Positions 1 to 9,428 of a stretch of DNA of 32,310 nucleotides are shown here, piece by piece (position 1 is the stretch's first letter; each line of letters begins with the position of its first letter). The translations under genes and the position numbers were made by a program. The notes beneath the pieces are model-generated. The model had not been told where the DNA came from and did no database searches. It worked only from the letters and a program-made list of their open reading frames with translations. The stretch is from Candidatus Heimdallarchaeota archaeon LC_3 (GTDB lineage: Archaea; Asgardarchaeota; Heimdallarchaeia; Hodarchaeales; LC-3). The stretch spans positions 1-32,310 of the forward strand of contig MDVS01000147.1 of NCBI GenBank assembly GCA_001940645.1, in the 5' to 3' direction.

Positions 1-60
1 AAAGAAAAATTCAAAAGGTTAGTTCATTTATAAATTAATTCTTTTTTCTTTTAGATTATT

Positions 61-1722
61 TCATTCTCTTAATTTCCTTCTTAGTACTTTTCCTACCATC
101 GTTTGGGGTAATTCATCTCGAACTTCAATAGATTTTGGAACTTTATAAGCCGCCAATTTTTTCGCACAGAATTTAATAAGTTCCTGTTCAGTAGCTTGTT
201 CTCCGGGTTTAAATACAACAAAAGCCTTTACTTTTTCTCCAGAATGAGAGTCAGGTACACCTATAACTGCTGCATTAGCGATTTTAGTATGTTCAAATAG
301 TATTTCTTCAACATCCCTGGGATAGACCTTATAACCCCCAACTATTATCATATCTTTCTTACGATCTGTTATGAAAAAAAATCCTTCTTCATCAAAGTGA
401 CCTATATCTCCAGTTCTGAAAAAACCATTACTATCAATCACTTCAGCTGTTTCTTCTGGTCTATTATAATATCCTTTCATAACTTGTGGACCTTTAATAG
501 CAATTTCTCCAGTTTCTCCCACTCCTAATTCGTTTCCAGTGTCTAAATCAAACACCTTCATTTCTGTATTAGAAACTGGTAGACCAATCGAACCGAGTTT
601 TTTTCCTTCTTTCAAAGGATTAACGGATGCTACCGGGCTTGTTTCCGTTAATCCATACCCTTCTACTACATTTCCACCTGATACTGCCTCAAAATCTACC
701 ATGACTTGTTTAGGAAGAGGTGCGGCTCCAGATGCACAAGCTTTGATTGAACTTAAGTCATAATCTTTTATTTTAGGATGATTAGTTAATGCACCATACA
801 AAGTTGGAACAGCATGAAAATAAGTAGGTTTGAACTCATTAATTGCCTCTAGAATATCGGTAAATGGTGGATTTCCAGCCCTAGGATCTGGAATACAAAT
901 TACTTTTGCTCCATGATAAGCAGCAGATAATAAACATGTAGTTAATCCATAACTATGATACCACGGGAGTCCACCTAAATAACATTCATTTCCAAAGTCT
1001 ACTTTTGGCCACATTACTTCTGTTAACTGCAATACATTAGCAACAAAATTCCTATGTGTAAGCATTGCTCCTTTAGGGGTCCCTGTAGTTCCACCAGTAT
1101 AAAGTATTAGACCAAGTCCATTTTTTGTATCAATTGAAACTTTCGGTGCCTCTGCTGGATATTTCTTCATGATATCTGCAAATTTGTGATGGTCTTTTGC
1201 AATTGGTTCGGGTGATTTTGGTACTTTTCCAATTAAACCTCCAATAAATCCTTTTACAGGTGATAAAAAATCCTTAACACTACAAACAATAACATTATCA
1301 ATTGGACTTATTTCGATAGCTTTCATAGCTGTTGGATGAAGCGTGGGATGATCCAAAACTACCAATGTTTTAGCACCACTATCATTTATTTGATGAGCTA
1401 GTTCTTTATCAGTATAGATGGGGTTACAGGTTATATTTACTGCTCCCGCTTTACAAACCCCAAAGAAAGCTATTGGGAAATGAGGTAAATTTGGCATAAA
1501 CAGAGCTACTTTATCACCAAGTTTTACACCTAAGTCCTGTAATGCATTAGCAAATTTATTTGCCATATTATTTACCTCAGCAAAGGTAGTTCCTTTTCCT
1601 AAAAATACCATATAATCATTATCTGGAAATTTCCTAGCAGATTCTTCTAAAAAATGCTGCACTGGATAATCTGGTATTTCAATTTGGTCGGGCCAATATT
1701 TATATTTATTTTTTACAGCCAT
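61..1722 (-). CDS. long-chain fatty-acid--CoA ligase (AMP-forming)
   Basis: Adenylate-forming enzyme that activates a carboxylic acid, probably a medium- or long-chain fatty acid, to acyl-AMP and then acyl-CoA in the cytoplasm. Numbered from the ATG at 1722, the family motifs are all present: the P-loop YTGGTTGTPKG (208-218), GYGLTE (355-360), TGD (437-439), the hinge region DRKKD (453-457) and the C-terminal catalytic lysine in MVGKVLRR (K545). Length of 553 residues is normal for the family. A GTG lies in frame 9 bases upstream at 1731, but the Shine-Dalgarno AGGTGA (1728-1733) sits 5 bases before the ATG and overlaps the GTG, so the ATG is preferred. The gene stands alone and is divergent from the next gene. 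Acyl chain specificity cannot be read from sequence; FadD-like is the closest description. In archaea it would serve fatty acid uptake or degradation. Confidence 0.9.
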   Translation of the reverse strand: MAVKNKYKYWPDQIEIPDYPVQHFLEESARKFPDNDYMVFLGKGTTFAEVNNMANKFANALQDLGVKLGDKVALFMPNLPHFPIAFFGVCKAGAVNITCNPIYTDKELAHQINDSGAKTLVVLDHPTLHPTAMKAIEISPIDNVIVCSVKDFLSPVKGFIGGLIGKVPKSPEPIAKDHHKFADIMKKYPAEAPKVSIDTKNGLGLILYTGGTTGTPKGAMLTHRNFVANVLQLTEVMWPKVDFGNECYLGGLPWYHSYGLTTCLLSAAYHGAKVICIPDPRAGNPPFTDILEAINEFKPTYFHAVPTLYGALTNHPKIKDYDLSSIKACASGAAPLPKQVMVDFEAVSGGNVVEGYGLTETSPVASVNPLKEGKKLGSIGLPVSNTEMKVFDLDTGNELGVGETGEIAIKGPQVMKGYYNRPEETAEVIDSNGFFRTGDIGHFDEEGFFFITDRKKDMIIVGGYKVYPRDVEEILFEHTKIANAAVIGVPDSHSGEKVKAFVVFKPGEQATEQELIKFCAKKLAAYKVPKSIEVRDELPQTMVGKVLRRKLRE

Positions 1723-1727
1723 AATCT

Positions 1728-1733
1728 TCACCT
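1728..1733 (-). promoter_or_regulatory. Shine-Dalgarno deciding the acyl-CoA ligase start
   Basis: On the minus strand AGGTGA lies 5 bases before the ATG at 1722. It overlaps the in-frame GTG at 1731, which makes that GTG an unlikely start. Confidence 0.6.
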
Positions 1734-2167
1734 TTAAATAAAATATATATTTGATGGATTAGAAGAAACAGATTTTTTCAATTAGCATTAAAATCTCATT
1801 CTCAATTTTGTGGTATATTTCGCTAGTAGAAATTTGAATATATTTAAAAATTGTCTAAGGTTTTTATATACTAAAAATATAGATTTTCTTTCAATTCTTC
1901 AATATCTCATAAAATAAGAATTTATTTTCTTCTTAAATTTTTTAATAACTTTATAAGTTTAAACCATTGTTATCCTGATGATCATTAGATTTATTAATTT
2001 AAAATTAGAAATCATTTCAAATTTATTTTATAAAACAAACTTGATTCATATTTTAACAAAAATTTTGATGAAATAATCCATATTTGTTCAATAAATAATT
2101 TTTCAATTGCTAAGTTTTTCATTTTTTCATTAATAAAAAGATCTAATTTTTTCTTAAGGTAGATAAT
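1734..2167. other. AT-rich divergent intergenic region, no gene seen
   Basis: This stretch separates the ligase from the divergently read gene at 2168. It is almost entirely A and T with many short homopolymer runs. I see no RNA gene, no repeat and no convincing open frame. It must hold two divergent promoters, but TATA-like strings are too frequent in such sequence to single any out. Confidence 0.5.
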
Positions 2168-3118
2168 ATGGACTTAAATGAGAGAAAATCATTGGAAAAG
2201 ATTATGAATTCTAACTCTCTCACTGTAAAAGGTTCTAATTCAGAGGATAATCCAAATCATTTGTATAAGTTCTTGAAAAACATAGTTGTTGACTTATTTA
2301 ACAATGATAACAAACAAACTATCAAAAAATTTCTATCACAAGAATTTTCTTTAAATAGATATAATAAAGAAGATTTAGTTGATCTAATAAATGGTTTACA
2401 GAAAATAATTGATGCTGATGATGAAAATTTAAGATATTTTTCAATTTTTTTATTACATACCGATAAAGATATAAGAAATACTGCTCTTAACGCACTAAAA
2501 TATATTATAAAACGAGGAGTTTCGTTTTCAGCAACAATTTTTGAAATTATTCTTTCTTCTCTATTGGTTGATGTTAAACAAGAAACTACTGAAAATTTTG
2601 CAATTTTTCTAGCTAAAAACGCAAATACACGGTTAATTGAATACTTAGTAGAGAATCTTTATTATGAAATTTATTTGAAGAAGGAGTTTCTTCGAAAAGA
2701 AAAAGATCGTGTTAAAAACTTAATGACTGATGATAAAGATCAGTATTTAAAAGAATGGGAGACTTTTGCACGATATCGCTTAATGTCGGGAGAAAAAATC
2801 ACTAATCTTGTTGCTTCTGCTGATTGTGGAGAATACCAAGACGCCTTACTTGAAGGTAAAGGGTTAATATCTTTTCCTACTTGTATTAAAGCTTTATCTG
2901 AATATGGAACGAATTTATATTTACCTTCTCTATCAGGATTAATTCATCATGCTGATAATAAATTTCATAAAAATTGGTTAATGTTTTTATCTATCGTTCA
3001 AGGGAATGAACAATATTTTCCAGAATTGGTAAATGAAATTGAAAAAAATTCTGATTCTTCCTCCGGAAAATATATTCTTGAAAGTTTAAAAAGCAAATTA
3101 AATCAACAAATTAATTGA
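2168..3118 (+). CDS. uncharacterised helical protein, possibly HEAT/ARM-like
   Basis: Soluble 316-residue protein with no signal peptide or membrane segment and no family I can name with confidence. Most of it reads as successive amphipathic helices. A segment around residues 85-130 (LRYFSIFLLHTDKDIRNTAL, then a helix ending in IIKRG) has the leucine pattern and the charged turn (D-K-D-I-R) common in HEAT or armadillo repeats, so an alpha-solenoid is a reasonable guess. Residues 165-200 are strongly charged and may form a coiled coil. There is no recognisable catalytic motif. AAGGTAG precedes the ATG by about 7 bases. The gene converges on the small GTPase gene downstream. A GTPase partner role would be speculation based only on adjacency. 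Confidence 0.65.
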   Translation: MDLNERKSLEKIMNSNSLTVKGSNSEDNPNHLYKFLKNIVVDLFNNDNKQTIKKFLSQEFSLNRYNKEDLVDLINGLQKIIDADDENLRYFSIFLLHTDKDIRNTALNALKYIIKRGVSFSATIFEIILSSLLVDVKQETTENFAIFLAKNANTRLIEYLVENLYYEIYLKKEFLRKEKDRVKNLMTDDKDQYLKEWETFARYRLMSGEKITNLVASADCGEYQDALLEGKGLISFPTCIKALSEYGTNLYLPSLSGLIHHADNKFHKNWLMFLSIVQGNEQYFPELVNEIEKNSDSSSGKYILESLKSKLNQQIN

Positions 3119-3161
3119 GAATCATACACTAATAAGAAGATGAATCTTAATTAACTTTTTA

Positions 3162-3731
3162 TCAGATGTCAATTTTGTTAAATTCAACAAAAGCTCTGGT
3201 TAATTCTACAAAAGCTTTGTTGACATTATCACCGGTTTTTGCACTTGTTTCTACATAATTAACTTTAAACGGAGCATCTATTCTTCCCACTATCCTCATT
3301 CCATCATCATATTCTAGTGCATTATCGATTTCTTCTCTAAGATCGATCTTGTTTCCAATAATGACTAAAGGTATTTTACCTCTACCATTAAATTTCCAAA
3401 ATTCGTCAACCCATTTATCTATGTTTTCTGCTGATTTTGGATTACTAACATCAAAACAAATAAGAGCTGCTTGACTTCCAGTGAAAAACCCTTTCCGTAA
3501 AGCATCAAATCTTGGTTGTCCAGCTAAATCCCATATTTGATATCTAAAGGGAACCCCGTTATAATCACCTTTTTTAATAGCAAAATCTGCTCCTAAAGTT
3601 TCTAGATAAGTTGTATTATAACCTAATCCCATGAACCTTCTTCTTAAAGATGTTTTTCCTACATAACCATCCCCTAAAAGAATAGTTTTTAAATTATAAG
3701 ACAATCCGGGTGAATTTTCACTTATAGCCAC
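3162..3731 (-). CDS. Ras-superfamily small GTPase (Rab/Arf-like)
   Basis: GTP-binding switch protein of the Ras superfamily. All G motifs are visible in order: G1 GDGYVGKT (20-27), a switch I threonine near T45 (ETLGADF), G3 WDLAGQ (67-72), G4 NKID (127-130) and G5 ETSAK (161-165). The glutamine after DLAG is retained, so intrinsic or GAP-stimulated hydrolysis is plausible. Length of 189 residues is typical of Rab, Ras or Arf proteins. The protein ends in FNKIDI, with no C-terminal cysteine for prenylation and no obvious N-terminal lipidation site, so any membrane association must come another way. The start is GTG at 3731 with a weak GGTTGA upstream. Asgard archaea are known for many such GTPases. 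No GAP, GEF or roadblock/longin protein is recognisable next to it. Confidence 0.93.
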   Translation of the reverse strand: MAISENSPGLSYNLKTILLGDGYVGKTSLRRRFMGLGYNTTYLETLGADFAIKKGDYNGVPFRYQIWDLAGQPRFDALRKGFFTGSQAALICFDVSNPKSAENIDKWVDEFWKFNGRGKIPLVIIGNKIDLREEIDNALEYDDGMRIVGRIDAPFKVNYVETSAKTGDNVNKAFVELTRAFVEFNKIDI

Positions 3732-3958
3732 AAATATTCAACCATTGTGTAATTTTTTAATAAATAATTATTTTTGTTTTATTTCAAAATATTTATTTTT
3801 TTATAAAAAATAGCTAGTAATTATGCTAAACTTTTTAGATTAAATTTCATTTCCTGAAAAATTTTATCATTTTATTATAACCTTTCTCACTTATTAAAGA
3901 TTCTTAAAAAGGAAGTTGTAAACAAAATCCCAAAAAAAATATTGTTTTTTATTTATTA

Positions 3959-4783
3959 TTAAAAAATTAATAATTCACTTATTGAGTTTAAGACCTTGAA
4001 ATAAGGAAACGATGGAAATTGTTCAAATTCAATTTTACCAAAACCTGTTTTCACTAATAATCCCTCAATTCCTGCATTTTTTGCAAATTGGAGATCCGTA
4101 GAAACTCGATCACCAATCATTAAAATATTTTTGGGATTTAAATTCAATGAAGGGTCATTTAATAATAAATTAGCCATAAGAGGATCCGGTTTTCCACAAA
4201 TTATCTCAGGAAAAATGTTTAATGCTCCAGATATTGCAGATATCATTGTTCCAGCTCCTGGAGAAATACCATCTTCAGAAGGATATGTGGGATCTGGATT
4301 TGTTCCTATAAATCGTGCTCCATTTATTATCGCTCTGATTGCAATAGTCAAAACTCTATTATTTACCGTTCGATCCATCCCAACAATTACGACATCTATC
4401 TCTTTGATTAAGTTATTTTCAACGTCATCATGATAAACATTGTACCCACCTAATCTTATTGAATCTACTAATCCGTCTTCTCCAACTACATAAACATTCA
4501 ATATATCTGATTGATTTTCTAAATATTTCAAGGTTGCTAAACTTGAAATCATTATTTCATTTTCATCAACTGAAATACCATAATTTTCAAACTTTTTAAG
4601 ATAATCGTTAACTGTCTTGGTACTATTGTTTGATATAAAAAAAGTTCCTTTATTATTTTCCTTTAAAAGTAAAATAACATCTTTTGCAAAAGGAATCAGT
4701 TTTTCTCCTTCCCATAAAACTCCATCACAATCTAAAAAAAAAGTATCAAAATTATCTATATATGGTTGTAGTCTCATTAACAT
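3959..4783 (-). CDS. HAD-superfamily IIA phosphatase (NagD/phosphoglycolate phosphatase-like)
   Basis: Cytoplasmic hydrolase that removes phosphate from a small metabolite. HAD motif I is FLDCDGVLWEG with nucleophile D18 and general acid/base D20; motif II is the serine in FISNNSTK (S51); motif III is K198 in ICGKPDP; motif IV is MIGDRVSTD with D225 and D230. The cap between motifs II and III, with a GTNPDPTYP stretch and SPGAG near residue 175, is typical of the IIA subclass that includes NagD, AraL and 4-nitrophenyl/phosphoglycolate phosphatases. Its 274 residues are normal for this group. There are two in-frame ATGs at the start (residues 1 and 3), and neither has a strong ribosome site. 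The substrate cannot be decided; the downstream aldolase gene is transcribed in the same direction but about 110 bases away. Confidence 0.85.
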   Translation of the reverse strand: MLMRLQPYIDNFDTFFLDCDGVLWEGEKLIPFAKDVILLLKENNKGTFFISNNSTKTVNDYLKKFENYGISVDENEIMISSLATLKYLENQSDILNVYVVGEDGLVDSIRLGGYNVYHDDVENNLIKEIDVVIVGMDRTVNNRVLTIAIRAIINGARFIGTNPDPTYPSEDGISPGAGTMISAISGALNIFPEIICGKPDPLMANLLLNDPSLNLNPKNILMIGDRVSTDLQFAKNAGIEGLLVKTGFGKIEFEQFPSFPYFKVLNSISELLIF

Positions 4784-4890
4784 ATTTCCGTAAATTTTAA
4801 AGCTTTTGATGTGAATTTAAGTTAGAATAGGAAATTTGAAAAATTCAATCAATTTGACAATGGTAAAAAATGTTTGGATTTAATAATAAT

Positions 4891-5808
4891 TTAGCTTTTA
4901 TATATCGTCATAATATCGTTCAGAAGTTGAATAGCTTCTTTTTTTGGTCTTTGAAAAGCATTTCGTCCAACTATAGATCCAAATCCTCCACCTTGATGAA
5001 TTTGCTTAATTTCCTCCAATAACATTTGATTATCGTCCTTCTTAGCTCCCCCTGAAAAAATGATAATTCTTTTTCCATCGAATGCAGATTTTACTACTAA
5101 TTCTATTCTTTTTGAAAGAGTTGAAATATCTAAATTCTTGGTTTCAATTACTTTTTTGTTTTCAGGCTGTTCAATGATTTCTGTTGGGGGTTTTACTTTT
5201 ACAATATTTGCACCCATTTGACAGGCTATTTGTGCAGCATAAGATGCAATATCAATTCCTGTTTCTCCTTCCTTTGAAATATTGCTTCCTCGTGGGTAAC
5301 TCCAAACTACTACGGCTAATCCATTTTCTTTAGCCGCCAAAGTAAGCTGTTGAAGTTCTTCGAAATTCTGCTTTTTGTTAGCAGTACCTGGATAGATTGT
5401 ATAACCAATTGCTCCGCACCCTAATTGCAAAGCATCTTCGATCGTTGAAGTGATTGAAGGAATAGGATCTTTTGTCTTGTATAGTGAATCATTATTATTA
5501 ATTTTTAATATCATAGGTATTTGGCCAGGATACTCTGACGCAGCCATTTGAATGAACCCTAATGGTGCAGCATAGGCATTGCATCCGCTTTCAATCGCTA
5601 ATTCGACATGGTATAAAGGATCATATCCTGAAGGATTAGGTCCAAAGGTTCTTATTGGACCATGTTCAAATCCTTGATCTACTGGTAAAATAACTACTTT
5701 CCCAGTTCCTGTTAACGTTCCATGATTTAAAATTCTAACAATGTTGGATCTTACACCAGCATTTTCATGCTTATAATTATTCAAAATCTCATTTATTCGA
5801 TTTGACAT
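4891..5808 (-). CDS. class I fructose-bisphosphate aldolase, FbaB/archaeal type
   Basis: Schiff-base aldolase interconverting fructose 1,6-bisphosphate with dihydroxyacetone phosphate and glyceraldehyde 3-phosphate in glycolysis and gluconeogenesis. It has the FbaB/DeoC-like TIM-barrel signatures: LPVDQGFEHG near residue 41, WSYPRG at 169-174, MGANIVKVKPP at 198-208 holding the catalytic lysine (K204 or K206) and the phosphate-binding IFSGGAKK near residue 252 with GSIVGRNAFQRP further on. Its 305 residues fit the longer FbaB forms; short archaeal enzymes are about 260-280. The start ATG is preceded by GGTGACC. There is no glycolytic neighbour. The alternative, an ADH/DeoC paralogue such as 2-amino-3,7-dideoxy-heptulosonate synthase, is less likely because of the QGFEHGP and SYPRG context. 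Confidence 0.85.
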   Translation of the reverse strand: MSNRINEILNNYKHENAGVRSNIVRILNHGTLTGTGKVVILPVDQGFEHGPIRTFGPNPSGYDPLYHVELAIESGCNAYAAPLGFIQMAASEYPGQIPMILKINNNDSLYKTKDPIPSITSTIEDALQLGCGAIGYTIYPGTANKKQNFEELQQLTLAAKENGLAVVVWSYPRGSNISKEGETGIDIASYAAQIACQMGANIVKVKPPTEIIEQPENKKVIETKNLDISTLSKRIELVVKSAFDGKRIIIFSGGAKKDDNQMLLEEIKQIHQGGGFGSIVGRNAFQRPKKEAIQLLNDIMTIYKS

Positions 5809-6015
5809 TTTTTGGTCACCTTATTTGTTGTAAAATTATAAAATAACCAGATTTTAAAAAACTTCTTCAAAGTTTTCTCTAATTATCTATGAAAATTTGA
5901 TTTCAAAAAAAATTATTCATTGACTCATTGTTATTATGACTTACTTAACTAGATATTTATGCTTAAAAACAATAATTTAATCATACTACATCGATTTACA
6001 AAGTAGGTAATCTTT

Positions 6016-6288
6016 TTGCAATCAGAATCAGTTTTAATCGGAACTAAACCTTTACACAGTTATATATTAGCAGCTTTTACAAAATTTAATGAAAATTTGT
6101 GTACTAAAGTTATATTAAAAGCAAGAGGAAGGGCTATTTCTCGTTGTGTAGATGTTGCTGAAATAATTACTAAAAAATATTTCAAAGATATTGTGGATAT
6201 ATCAGATATCAGAGTATCTACTGTAGCAATTAATGGAAATAATATATCTACAATAGAAATTGATTTAACAAGAATAAATCATAAATGA
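6016..6288 (+). CDS. albA: Alba-family DNA/RNA-binding protein
   Basis: Small basic chromatin and RNA-binding protein that dimerises and coats nucleic acid. The 90 residues carry the Alba signatures: VLIGTKPLHSYILA at the N-terminus (the lysine after IG-x is the classic nucleic-acid contact that Sir2/Pat act on), then VILKARGRAISRCVDVAEII around residues 36-55 and the final beta strand VSTVAINGNNISTIEIDL. Length is right for a one-domain Alba. The start is TTG at 6016, with AGGT 7 bases upstream (6005-6008) and no nearby ATG that would keep the IGTKP motif. It is divergent from the aldolase and convergent with the nucleotidyltransferase, so it is monocistronic, as Alba genes often are. A TATA-like tract lies around 5950-5965. 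Confidence 0.9.
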   Translation: MQSESVLIGTKPLHSYILAAFTKFNENLCTKVILKARGRAISRCVDVAEIITKKYFKDIVDISDIRVSTVAINGNNISTIEIDLTRINHK

Positions 6289-6302
6289 CAATATACTACC
6301 AA

Positions 6303-7532
6303 TTATTTCCTGGTTTTTAATATTTGATTTATTTTTTTATGTTTTTGATCTTTTATTACAGTACCTGGTAGAGTATTCTTTTCAATAACCGAGACAGGTT
6401 CTAAAACACCATTTGCCCCTATTTTTATATCAGGACCAATAATAACTCCTGCTTTATTGAAAATTGACCCTCTTATGTCCAAATACGTATCGTCAGGTAG
6501 CTCGTTAATAATAGTAACTCCAGATTTTATGGATGTATGATCTCCAACAATACTGTCACCGACAAAACTTAATCTCCCTATATTTGAATAAGGTTGAAAA
6601 TGACTCCTTGTAATTTCCACACAATAGCCTATCGTACATCCTTCTTCAATAGAAGTATAATCTCTAATCAGGCTATTGGTCCCAATATATACGTTCTTAC
6701 CTATATAAACAGGTCCTTTTATTACAGCTCCGTGTTCTATTTTTACCCCTGATTCTATAACAACTGGTCCTTCGATTTGAGCACTAGGAGATATATTAGC
6801 TAATTTTGATATTCTTGTTTCGAAATATTGAGAAAACAAAATTCTATTTGCAGTTATTAAGTCATACGGATTCCCTAAATCCATCCATAAGCTTTCTTCT
6901 GAAAATATAGAAGCATTTATTATTATTCCACTCCTAATTAACTCATTTATTGCCTTGTCAAAGCTATTCTTTGAATCTGATTTTATATGTTTAAAAAATG
7001 ATTTAGGAAATATATAAGCTCCTGCTCCTATATAATTTCCAATATCTGTCTTATCTTCTCCAGGATGTTCAATAACTTCACTTACATAGCCAGTATTATC
7101 GAGTTGGATTACCCCAAAATCAGAAATTGAACTTTTTAATGTAATTGCTATTGCTCCATCTCCTCCACTTTTAAATGTCCTCATTAATTGTTTATAAAAT
7201 CTTGATGGAGCGATAATATCACCATGTGCTAGAAAAAAGTGTGAATCCTTTATTTCATCTTTTACCGATAAAATTGCTCCCTCTACACCTGGACTCATTT
7301 GATTTATAATTGTGAATTTTAAATTTGAATCAATTTTTTTCAAGTATTTTACAATGGGTTCTCCTGAATCACTCACAACTACAATAATCTCTGTGATGCC
7401 GGTAGTTTGTAATCCATTAATTATGTGTTGAACAATTGGAATTCCTTGTAATATAATATTTGATTTTGGAGTCTTTGCAGAAATAGGCATCATTTCTTTT
7501 CCTTTTCCCCCACATAAAATAATTCCTTTCAT
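6303..7532 (-). CDS. bifunctional GlmU-like sugar-1-phosphate nucleotidyltransferase with left-handed beta-helix
   Basis: Predicted to make a nucleotide-activated sugar (possibly UDP-GlcNAc, GDP-mannose or dTDP-glucose) for glycan or cell-envelope synthesis. An N-terminal Rossmann-like nucleotidyltransferase domain covers about residues 1-230, with the opening KGIILCGGKGKEMMPIS, the PKSN lysine, FLAHGDI (metal-binding Asp) and WMDLGNPYDLITAN. From about residue 250 there are hexapeptide repeats (IGKNVYIGTNSLI, VGDHTSIKSGVTI) forming a left-handed beta-helix that may carry acetyltransferase activity, as in archaeal GlmU-like enzymes of about 400 residues. The start may be ATG 7541 or 7532. GGATGA (7538-7543) sits 5 bases before the latter, and most homologues begin M-K-G-I-I-L, so 7532 is chosen. 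The usual arginine of the GxGTRL motif is replaced by glutamate. Confidence 0.85.
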   Translation of the reverse strand: MKGIILCGGKGKEMMPISAKTPKSNIILQGIPIVQHIINGLQTTGITEIIVVVSDSGEPIVKYLKKIDSNLKFTIINQMSPGVEGAILSVKDEIKDSHFFLAHGDIIAPSRFYKQLMRTFKSGGDGAIAITLKSSISDFGVIQLDNTGYVSEVIEHPGEDKTDIGNYIGAGAYIFPKSFFKHIKSDSKNSFDKAINELIRSGIIINASIFSEESLWMDLGNPYDLITANRILFSQYFETRISKLANISPSAQIEGPVVIESGVKIEHGAVIKGPVYIGKNVYIGTNSLIRDYTSIEEGCTIGYCVEITRSHFQPYSNIGRLSFVGDSIVGDHTSIKSGVTIINELPDDTYLDIRGSIFNKAGVIIGPDIKIGANGVLEPVSVIEKNTLPGTVIKDQKHKKINQILKTRK

Positions 7533-7717
7533 AAAATTCATCCATATTGTGATTATTAATTATATTTAACTAATAAATATAAATGCAAATAAAATAATAT
7601 GTAATTTAATCTCAGGTAAATAACCATAATAATATTATCATAGAGAATAATAATTACTCTAATTGTGATTACTACTAAAGTTTTGAACTCAAATTGGATA
7701 TTTTATGAATAATCTTT

Positions 7718-7722
7718 GAGGG
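7718..7722 (+). promoter_or_regulatory. Shine-Dalgarno deciding the LysRS start
   Basis: GAGGG lies 7 bases before the TTG at 7730 but only 1 base before the TTG at 7724. Correct spacing therefore selects 7730. Confidence 0.6.
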
Positions 7723-7729
7723 TTTGTTA

Positions 7730-9415
7730 TTGGCGAAGGATAGAAAATTTTGGGCTGATAGATACGTCGAATTATTGCAGAAAAAGGTAGATCAAGAATT
7801 AATATTAAAAGATATTATTAAAGAAAAGGGTTACATTTGTTATGACGAAAAAACTCCATCTGGAACAATTCATATAGGGTCAGGGAGAGGGTGGGTTATC
7901 CATGATACTGTAGCAAGAGCATTACGTGATATAGGTTTAAATGGACGTTTTATTCTCTCTGCTGATGATTTTGATCCAATGGATGCACTGCCATTAATTA
8001 AATCTGATTTTTATAAGCAATACATGGGAATACCTTTTAAATATATTCCTTCACCAGTTGATGGATATGCTAGTTATGCGGATTACTATTTTGAAGAAGC
8101 AACCTCAAAATTTGATGAATATGGTATTGAAGCTGAATTGGAAAGTACTGGTAATCATTATATAAATGGAGATTTTAATAAAACAATTAAACTTGCTCTT
8201 GATAACGCTGATAAAATTCAAGAAATCTTCACACGATTCTATTCGAATACTGTTATGTCTAAGAAACTACCATTCAATCCTATTTGTGAAAAATGTAACA
8301 AAATTGGAACAACTATAGGGTACAAATGGAATAAAGAAGAAGAAAAGGTTTCCTATCGTTGTTCTCCTGACCTAGTGGAATGGGCTACTGGTTGTGGTCA
8401 TGAAGGTATGATATCACCATATAACGGTAATGGAAAATTCCCATGGAAAGTTGAATGGGCAGCAAAATGGCCAACTATTGGAGTAGTTTTTGAAACAGCA
8501 GGAAAAGATCATTTTTCGGCAGGAGGGTCTAGAGATATATCAATAGCAATTGCTCGAGAGGTTTTTGATTTCCCCCCTCCTTTTCCATCATCTTATAAAA
8601 AAACTGAAAATGGTTACAAATACAAAGTTGGAGAAGCTTATGAATTTTTTACAATTGATGGAGCTAAAATGTCCACAAGTAAAGGATCCGGATTTTCCTT
8701 TGCTGAAATGGGAAATTTTGCTCCTGGACATATAATAAAATATCTTTTAGCGAGAAAAAGACCAAAATCTACAATTGAATTTGATCCTATAGATGGTCTG
8801 GGGGATGTTTATCGAGATTATGATAAAACTGAAAAAATGTATTATGAAGCTATTATGGATAAAAAGTTATTAGAAAATGATGTATATTTCAATGCACATA
8901 GGTTATTTCAATTATGTTATGTTGGAAAATTCTATGACGAATTACCACCTCAAATAGAATTCAAATTCGGTGTTATGCTTGTTCAAATAACAGATACGAC
9001 TGAACAAGCAATTGAGAGATTAAAGGAGAAAGGTCATATTGATTCAGATGTTGGAGAAGATAAATTAGATAGGCTTAAATTACGTTTAAATTTTCTTAGA
9101 AAATGGGTTAAAGATTTAGCTCCTGAAGACAAAATTATTAAAATCTCTTCCGGGAAAATCAAAAATATTGGTGAAATGGATAAAAAATTTATCACTGATG
9201 TAATCACAACGATTAGGGAATCTAATAATGATGAAAATAAGTTAAGAGAGGGATTTAGGACTGTTTATTCTAATCATAATCTCTCTCCGAGTGATTTTCA
9301 TTCCAAGATTTATAAATTTTTATTTAACAAGAATTCTGGTCCGAGGCTTGTTCCATATATTGTGTACACAGGAGAAAAGAAAATAATTGATAGATTTGAA
9401 TTTTTAATCAAATAG
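7730..9415 (+). CDS. lysS: lysyl-tRNA synthetase, class I
   Basis: Charges tRNA-Lys with lysine. This is the class I form found in most archaea and a few bacteria, unrelated to the class II enzyme of eukaryotes. The HIGH-equivalent is PSGTIHIG (43-50) and the KMSKS loop is KMSTSKG (313-319). A zinc-binding CEKC pair with later cysteines (CSPDLVEWATGCGH) sits in the middle, as expected for the family. The 561 residues are near the usual 510-560. Three leucine/TTG codons crowd the start; GAGGG at 7718-7722 is 7 bases from TTG 7730, so the protein begins MAKDRKFWADRY. The helical C-terminal anticodon-binding region is complete to residue 561. It converges with the wHTH regulator 13 bases downstream. 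Confidence 0.95.
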   Translation: MAKDRKFWADRYVELLQKKVDQELILKDIIKEKGYICYDEKTPSGTIHIGSGRGWVIHDTVARALRDIGLNGRFILSADDFDPMDALPLIKSDFYKQYMGIPFKYIPSPVDGYASYADYYFEEATSKFDEYGIEAELESTGNHYINGDFNKTIKLALDNADKIQEIFTRFYSNTVMSKKLPFNPICEKCNKIGTTIGYKWNKEEEKVSYRCSPDLVEWATGCGHEGMISPYNGNGKFPWKVEWAAKWPTIGVVFETAGKDHFSAGGSRDISIAIAREVFDFPPPFPSSYKKTENGYKYKVGEAYEFFTIDGAKMSTSKGSGFSFAEMGNFAPGHIIKYLLARKRPKSTIEFDPIDGLGDVYRDYDKTEKMYYEAIMDKKLLENDVYFNAHRLFQLCYVGKFYDELPPQIEFKFGVMLVQITDTTEQAIERLKEKGHIDSDVGEDKLDRLKLRLNFLRKWVKDLAPEDKIIKISSGKIKNIGEMDKKFITDVITTIRESNNDENKLREGFRTVYSNHNLSPSDFHSKIYKFLFNKNSGPRLVPYIVYTGEKKIIDRFEFLIK

Positions 9416-9428
9416 TTCGTGTTTTATA

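Noticed and set aside
3162..3200. C-terminal prenylation site on the small GTPase
   Set aside because: The protein ends in FNKIDI with no cysteine near the C-terminus.
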